From contig CAYRFV010000006.1 of NCBI GenBank assembly GCA_964423545.1, forward strand, positions 1 through 46,554: DNA of 46,554 nucleotides, given 5' to 3'. Positions within the stretch are counted from its first letter, which is position 1; the number at the start of each line of letters is the position of its first letter. Of this stretch, positions 42,665 through 46,554 are shown piece after piece. The stretch is from JALOOE01 sp964423545. GTDB taxonomy: Bacteria; Chloroflexota; Anaerolineae; CG2-30-64-16. Made by a program: the position numbers and the translations under genes. The notes under the pieces are model-generated. The model had not been told where the DNA came from. It saw nothing but the letters and a program-made list of their open reading frames with translations, and made no database searches.

Positions 42665-45091
42665 ATGACCGAACTTCGCTACATCGGCAAACCTGCCCGC
42701 CGCGTGGATGCGTTCGATAAGGTGACGGGCCGGGCCAAGTATATCGCCGACTACAGGCTGCCAGGCATGCTCTATGCGCGTTGCCTGCGCAGCGATCTGC
42801 CGCATGCCCGCATCATCAAGCTGGACATCGCGCCTGCGCTGGCTGTCCCCGGCGTGCGCCGCGTGATCACCAGCGCGGATTTCTTCGAGCATGGGCTGTA
42901 CGGTTTCCCGGTCAAAGATAAGTACATGCTGGCGTATGAGAAGGTGCGCTACGTCGGTGAAGCGATCGCCGCGGTGGCGGCCGATACGCCCGAAGCCGCG
43001 CTGGCCGGCGTCCGGGCGATCGTCTGCGAGCTGGAGCAGCTGCCCGCCGTGTTCGACCCCGAGCGCGCGCTCGACCCCGATGCGCCGCAGGTCGGCCCCG
43101 ACCGTCCGGACGGCAAGCATCCCAACTTCCTCGATCTGCTGATTGTGCGCAAGGACGATCCGCTGGCGGAGCTGGCGAAATGCCCGGTGGTGGTCGACCA
43201 GCGCTACACGGTCGGACCGCAAGAGCATGCGTACATCGAGCCCGAGGGCGTGCTGGGCGTCCCCACGGCCGAAGGCGGGGTGATTGTCTATGCGCCGAAC
43301 CAGAGCCCCTTCGTCAACCACGGCAACCTGGCGATGGTGCTCGACCTCCCGCACAACCTGGTGCGCGTGATCCAGCCGCCGGTGGGCGGCTCCTTTGGCG
43401 GCAAAGACGACATCATCTACGAGTCGTCGGCGCAGGTTGCCAGGCTCGCGCTGCTCACCGGCCGGCCCGTGCGCATGACCTTCAGCCGTGAAGAGAGCAT
43501 GATCGCCAGCTACAAGCGCGACGCCATGCGCATGCGCATCCGGCTGGGCGCGGACCGCGATGGTGCACTGCGCGCCTGCAAGTTCGAGGGGATCCTCGAC
43601 TCCGGCGCATACGCCTCCGAAGCGACCTTCACCGCGTGGCGCGCCTCCATCCACGCGATGGGCGCGTACAAATACGATGCGTGCGATGTGGATATCACCT
43701 GCGTCTACACCAACAACGGCTACTCCGGCGCGTTCCGCGGCTTCGGCAACACAGAGGTCTGCTCGGCGATCGAACAGGCGATCGACGAAGTCGCCGATGC
43801 GGTGGGCATGGATCCGATCGATTTTCGCCTGAAGAACTGCCTGCACGTCGGCGACGAAACCGTGCACGGGCAGATTCTTACCGAATCGGTGGGTCTGCCC
43901 GAATGCATCGAGACGGTGCGGCGCATCAGCGACTGGGACCGCAAACGGGCCGAATACGACCGCATCAACCGTGGGGGCGATCCCGATGTGGTCGCCCTCG
44001 CGGGCGGGCGCGCAGGCGCCGGGGGCGGGCACACAGGCGCCGGGGGCGGGCACACAGGCGCCGCCCCTACGATTCGCCGCGGCATCGGCATGGCGGCGCT
44101 CTATCATGGGACGTCGCTCGGCGCGGAAGGCTCGGATTATGCATCGGCCACGATCAGCGTGGAGCAGAACGATACGATCGACCTGACCTCCGGACTGACC
44201 GATTACGGCACCGGCTCGCGTACGGTCTTCACCCTCGTCGCCGCTGAGGAGTTGGGCGTCCACCCGGAGCGCATTCACATGCAGCGGCCTGACACCGACA
44301 CCGCGGTCGAGTCCGGCCCGACCGTGGCCAGCCGCTCGACGATGCTCGGCGGCAACGCGATGCGCGCGGCTGCGGGCAATCTGCGCCAGACGCTCGACTA
44401 TGCGGCGGCCGACCTGCTGCGCTGCGAGCTGCACCAGCTCGTCCGCGCCGATGAGGCGTATGTCGGCCCCAACGAGGAGCCGGTGGCGTGGGAGCAGGTG
44501 GTCGACCACGCCCGCGCCATGGGGCTAGCCCTCTCCGCGCACGGCAAATGGACCGCGCCCAGGATCGACTGGGATCACCACCACGGCCGCGGCACGCCGT
44601 ACATGGCGTACCACTTCGCCGCGCAGGTCGCGGAGGTCGAAGTCGACATGCGGACGGGCAACGTGCAGGTGGTCGGCTTCTGGGCCGTCCACGACCCCGG
44701 CAAGGTGATCTTCCCGCAGGGCGCGTACGGACAGCTCTACGGCGGCATCGCGCAGGGCCTGGGCTACGCGCTGATGGAGCAGATCACCTACGCCGACGGC
44801 TACCTGCAGGAGACCAACTTCGAGTCGTACCTGATCCCGACCTCGGTGGACGTGCCGGAGATCACCGCGCAGTTCGTCGAGGCGCCTTTCTCGAAGGGGC
44901 CATACGGCGCCAAGAACATCGCCGAGCCGTCCATGGTGCCGTCCGCGCCCGCGATCCTCAACGCCATCGCGCACGCCACGGGCCGCCGGGTGCGCGATCT
45001 GCCGGCCAACCTGGAGCGCGTGCTGCTGGGCCACGATCTTTCCAAGGGCGGGTCGGCCAAGGCGTGCAAGCTGGGGCTGCAGACGGTGTAG
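42665..45091 (+). CDS. Molybdenum hydroxylase large subunit (xanthine dehydrogenase/CoxL family)
   Basis: 808 residues from ATG 42665. Landmarks: IGKPARRVDAFDKVTGRAKY, YVGEAIAAVAAD, GPQEHAYIEPEG, PPVGGSFGGKDD, GAFRGFGNTEV, the Moco-binding part with GTGSRTVF, and the catalytic Glu E754 in YGAKNIAEPS. The CO-dehydrogenase Cys loop (VAYRCSFR) is absent; the corresponding AFRGFG is of xanthine dehydrogenase/aldehyde oxidoreductase type. It should hydroxylate a purine, aldehyde or N-heterocycle; which one is unknown. Residues 446-466 are three 7-residue Gly-rich repeats (GGGHTGA) coded by a 3 x 21-nt array, inserted in a linker before IRRGIGMAALYHG. Confidence 0.93.
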   Translation: MTELRYIGKPARRVDAFDKVTGRAKYIADYRLPGMLYARCLRSDLPHARIIKLDIAPALAVPGVRRVITSADFFEHGLYGFPVKDKYMLAYEKVRYVGEAIAAVAADTPEAALAGVRAIVCELEQLPAVFDPERALDPDAPQVGPDRPDGKHPNFLDLLIVRKDDPLAELAKCPVVVDQRYTVGPQEHAYIEPEGVLGVPTAEGGVIVYAPNQSPFVNHGNLAMVLDLPHNLVRVIQPPVGGSFGGKDDIIYESSAQVARLALLTGRPVRMTFSREESMIASYKRDAMRMRIRLGADRDGALRACKFEGILDSGAYASEATFTAWRASIHAMGAYKYDACDVDITCVYTNNGYSGAFRGFGNTEVCSAIEQAIDEVADAVGMDPIDFRLKNCLHVGDETVHGQILTESVGLPECIETVRRISDWDRKRAEYDRINRGGDPDVVALAGGRAGAGGGHTGAGGGHTGAAPTIRRGIGMAALYHGTSLGAEGSDYASATISVEQNDTIDLTSGLTDYGTGSRTVFTLVAAEELGVHPERIHMQRPDTDTAVESGPTVASRSTMLGGNAMRAAAGNLRQTLDYAAADLLRCELHQLVRADEAYVGPNEEPVAWEQVVDHARAMGLALSAHGKWTAPRIDWDHHHGRGTPYMAYHFAAQVAEVEVDMRTGNVQVVGFWAVHDPGKVIFPQGAYGQLYGGIAQGLGYALMEQITYADGYLQETNFESYLIPTSVDVPEITAQFVEAPFSKGPYGAKNIAEPSMVPSAPAILNAIAHATGRRVRDLPANLERVLLGHDLSKGGSAKACKLGLQTV
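44000..44070. repeat. 3 x 21-nt tandem repeat inside the molybdenum hydroxylase gene
   Basis: Units at 44000-44020, 44021-44041 and 44042-44062. The last two are identical (GGGGGCGGGCACACAGGCGCC, described here as G5-CGGG-CACACAGG-CGCC); they are followed by GCCCCTAC to 44070. The period and the GCCCCTAC end match the array in the sulfatase gene. The frame is kept. Confidence 0.9.
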
Positions 45092-45140
45092 GGGAGTGAT
45101 CGCTCCGGTTTGTCGCGTGTCCGTGCGTGAGCGGCGGGGT

Positions 45141-45445
45141 GGTTTGGACCACGAAGTCGCGAAGGGGTGCGCTTTGGACCACGAACGCGCGAAGGCCGCG
45201 AAGCGCACGAAGCGCGAAGGCACGAAGGGAGTTCGCCGCGGCGCGAGCCTTCGCGTACTTCGTGCTTCGTGTCCTTCGACCTCTTCGCGTCTTCGTGGTC
45301 CAGGGGGTGCGCCTTGGACCACGAAGACGCGCAGGCCGCGAAGCGCACGAAGCGCGAAGGCACGAAGGGAGTTCGCCGCGGCGCGGGTCTTCGCGTGCTT
45401 CGAGCTTCGCGTCCTTCGACCTCTTCGCGTCTTCGTGGTATAGGG
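45141..45445. repeat. Array of 140-bp palindromic 'ccacgaag' repeats
   Basis: A truncated copy (45141-45165) and two full 140-bp copies (45166-45305, 45306-45445). Each has a left arm built from GGACCACGAA-NN-CGCGAAGG-CCGCGAAG-CGCACGAAG-type steps and a right arm of the reverse-complement kind (CTTCGTG, CTTCGCG, CTTCGTGGT), joined by GTTCGCCGCGGCGCG. The whole unit could fold as one long hairpin. The open frames here are low-complexity shadows, so this 409-base gap (45092-45500) holds no gene other than this repeat. Confidence 0.9.
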
Positions 45446-45500
45446 GATGGGTTGTGGTCGGCGTCTGTAGTTCTGCGGGTGAGAAGAAGGAGCGACTGCA

Positions 45501-46403
45501 ATGAATCGTTTCGCACATCGGCTCGTGATCTTCGCGACGCTGCTTGCCTTGATGGTGCCTGCCTGGAGTTCCGTGGCAGGTAGCACTGGAGCGCAAGGCC
45601 CTGCTTCGGCAGCGACTCCCGTCCTGGATAAGCAGCTCTTCCTACCGCTGATTGCTGCGAACCTTTTGTTCAGGGACACAGTGCTCGTCCCCGCCGGGAC
45701 GTTTCAGATGGGTTGCGACCCGGCGCACAACGGCGGGTACTCCTGCTATGCCGACGAGCTGCCGCGGCACACGGTCTACCTGGACGCATACCGCATCGAC
45801 CGGACGGAGGTGACCAACGCGCAGTACGCGCAGTGCGTGGCGGCCGGCGGCTGCACGGCGCCGGTCCGCAGTGACTCGAACACCCGACCCTCCTATTACG
45901 GCAACCCGGCCTACGCCAGCTATCCGGTGATCTGGGTGAGCTGGTATCAGGCGCGCGATTACTGCGCGTGGGCGGGCAAGCGGCTGCCGAGCGAGGCGGA
46001 GTGGGAGAAGGCGGCGCGTGGGGCGAGCGACACGCGCGCCTACCCGTGGGGGGATGCGGCGCCGACCTGCGCGCTGGTCAACGGTTATCTGAACGGTTAC
46101 GGTTACTGTGTGGGGGATACCAGTGCAGTGGGCAGCTATGAGGCCGGGGCGAGCCCGTACGGCGCGCTGGACATGGCGGGGAATGTGTGGGAATGGGTCC
46201 ATGACTGGCATGATAGCAGTTACTACAGCGTCTCGCCGCCGGCCAATCCGCCGGGGCCGGCGACGGGCAGCTATCGGGTGCTGCGCGGGGGCGCTTGGTA
46301 CGGCATCGACTACGGCCTCCGGGCAGCGAGCCGCAGCAGCAGCAACCCGGCGCTTGTGTACTTCAGCGTCGGATTTCGGTGTGTGGCGGCCTCAGGAATG
46401 TGA
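45501..46403 (+). CDS. Secreted SUMF1 (formylglycine-generating enzyme-like) domain protein
   Basis: 300 residues, ATG 45501 with AAGGAG upstream. Signal peptide about 1-27 (LVIFATLLALMVPAWSSVAG). The SUMF1 domain spans about 62-298: VLVPAGTFQMGCD, YRIDRTEVTNAQYAQC, PVIWVSWYQARDYCAWAGKRLPSEAEWE split over two segments, AYPWGD, GALDMAGNVWEWVHDW, VLRGGAWY and VGFRC. The copper-binding Cys pair of true FGEs (in the segment after RGGS, ending YCxxYR) is missing: the segment reads WYGIDYGLRAASRSS. So it is unlikely to oxidise sulfatase Cys and is more like the SUMF1 domains found in ergothioneine-type enzymes, NirV-like or lectin-like surface proteins. It lies between direct copies of the 140-bp repeat. 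Confidence 0.85.
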   Translation: MNRFAHRLVIFATLLALMVPAWSSVAGSTGAQGPASAATPVLDKQLFLPLIAANLLFRDTVLVPAGTFQMGCDPAHNGGYSCYADELPRHTVYLDAYRIDRTEVTNAQYAQCVAAGGCTAPVRSDSNTRPSYYGNPAYASYPVIWVSWYQARDYCAWAGKRLPSEAEWEKAARGASDTRAYPWGDAAPTCALVNGYLNGYGYCVGDTSAVGSYEAGASPYGALDMAGNVWEWVHDWHDSSYYSVSPPANPPGPATGSYRVLRGGAWYGIDYGLRAASRSSSNPALVYFSVGFRCVAASGM

Positions 46404-46480
46404 CCTGCTGAGCTTCTGAGGCGCATGCTGCGCATGCGCCAGGACTTCTTCGCGAGTGCGGGGGTATCGTGTGCTTCGGT

Positions 46481-46554
46481 CTGCGGCGGGGTGCGCGGTT
46501 TGGACCACGAAGCCGCGAAGGCCGCGAAGCGCACGAAGCGTGAAGGCACGAAGG
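46481..46554 (+). repeat. Further copy of the 'ccacgaag' repeat, cut by the window end
   Basis: From 46481 (GCGGCGGGGTG) through GGTTTGGACCACGAAG and the CGCGAAGG-type steps to the end. It matches the left arm of the 45166-45305 copy and also shares the flank GCGGCGGGGTG with 45131-45141. Same orientation as the upstream array. The stretch 46404-46480 shows no gene. Confidence 0.88.

Noticed and set aside
42659..44509. 616-aa open frame on the minus strand
   Set aside because: Antisense to the molybdenum hydroxylase large subunit; no recognisable motif.
45141..45445. Protein-coding genes in the repeat region
   Set aside because: All open frames there are made of the repeated 'cgaag' steps (Arg/Lys/Ala or Phe/Ser/Leu strings) and have no start signals.
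45501..46403. True formylglycine-generating enzyme that activates the window's sulfatase
   Set aside because: The paired catalytic Cys are absent and the protein has a signal peptide, while the sulfatase has none.

Overview
The window is GC-rich bacterial DNA, tightly packed and coding on both strands. It most likely comes from a Chloroflexota member of the Anaerolineae/Caldilineae type. This is an inference from gene content: a corrinoid methyltransferase cluster with an ASKHA ferredoxin, a ccm cluster with a Cys-type CcmE, YfhO and Wzx proteins, a family of 'ccacgaag' repeats, and GC-rich tandem repeats inserted inside genes. There is no rRNA, tRNA or CRISPR array. Many promoters are near-consensus sigma-70 boxes (TTGnnn, 16-18 nt, TAnnnT).

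Layout. 1-2342: end of an ICMT-type methyltransferase, a serine hydrolase with its middle deleted, and a sulfatase carrying a repeat insertion. 2537-5870: a B12-dependent diol/glycerol dehydratase with fused large and medium subunits plus a small subunit; the leader contains what looks like a remnant cobalamin riboswitch; then a DinB-like protein. 6033-9314: a sugar-phosphate isomerase, a phosphatase-methyltransferase fusion without a normal start codon, and an aldo/keto reductase. 9361-14499: a giant YfhO-flippase fusion and a leaderless polyprenol-phosphate sugar transferase. 14648-15723: a regulator with a degenerate receiver, and ribosomal protein S20.

15832-22212 is a cytochrome c maturation operon (ccmE, a dihaem cytochrome, ccmA, B, C, D, ccdA, DUF2085). 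Its CcmE has CxxxY in place of HxxxY, and its CcdA is circularly permuted. 22471-23041 is a copper csoR-copZ pair with a recognisable CsoR operator. 23273-30043 holds lgt, a pterin-dependent methyltransferase, a divergent corrinoid reactivator, a GT2, a corrinoid protein and a homocysteine methyltransferase. Together these could form a split, RACo-reactivated methionine synthase or another corrinoid methyl-transfer system. 30110-34211: a large protein with a phosphorylase-like C-terminus, divergent from polyphosphate kinase.

34306-36298 is an arsenic module: a double-methyltransferase ArsM fusion and ArsR, each preceded by the same operator. 36509-40747: two SDR proteins, a decayed CBS-domain gene, an MscS channel, a DUF1269 protein and a lipoprotein. 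40920-45091: a MoaD-like protein and a three-subunit molybdenum hydroxylase whose large subunit carries a second 21-nt repeat insertion. 45092-46554: a secreted SUMF1-domain gene between copies of a long palindromic repeat.
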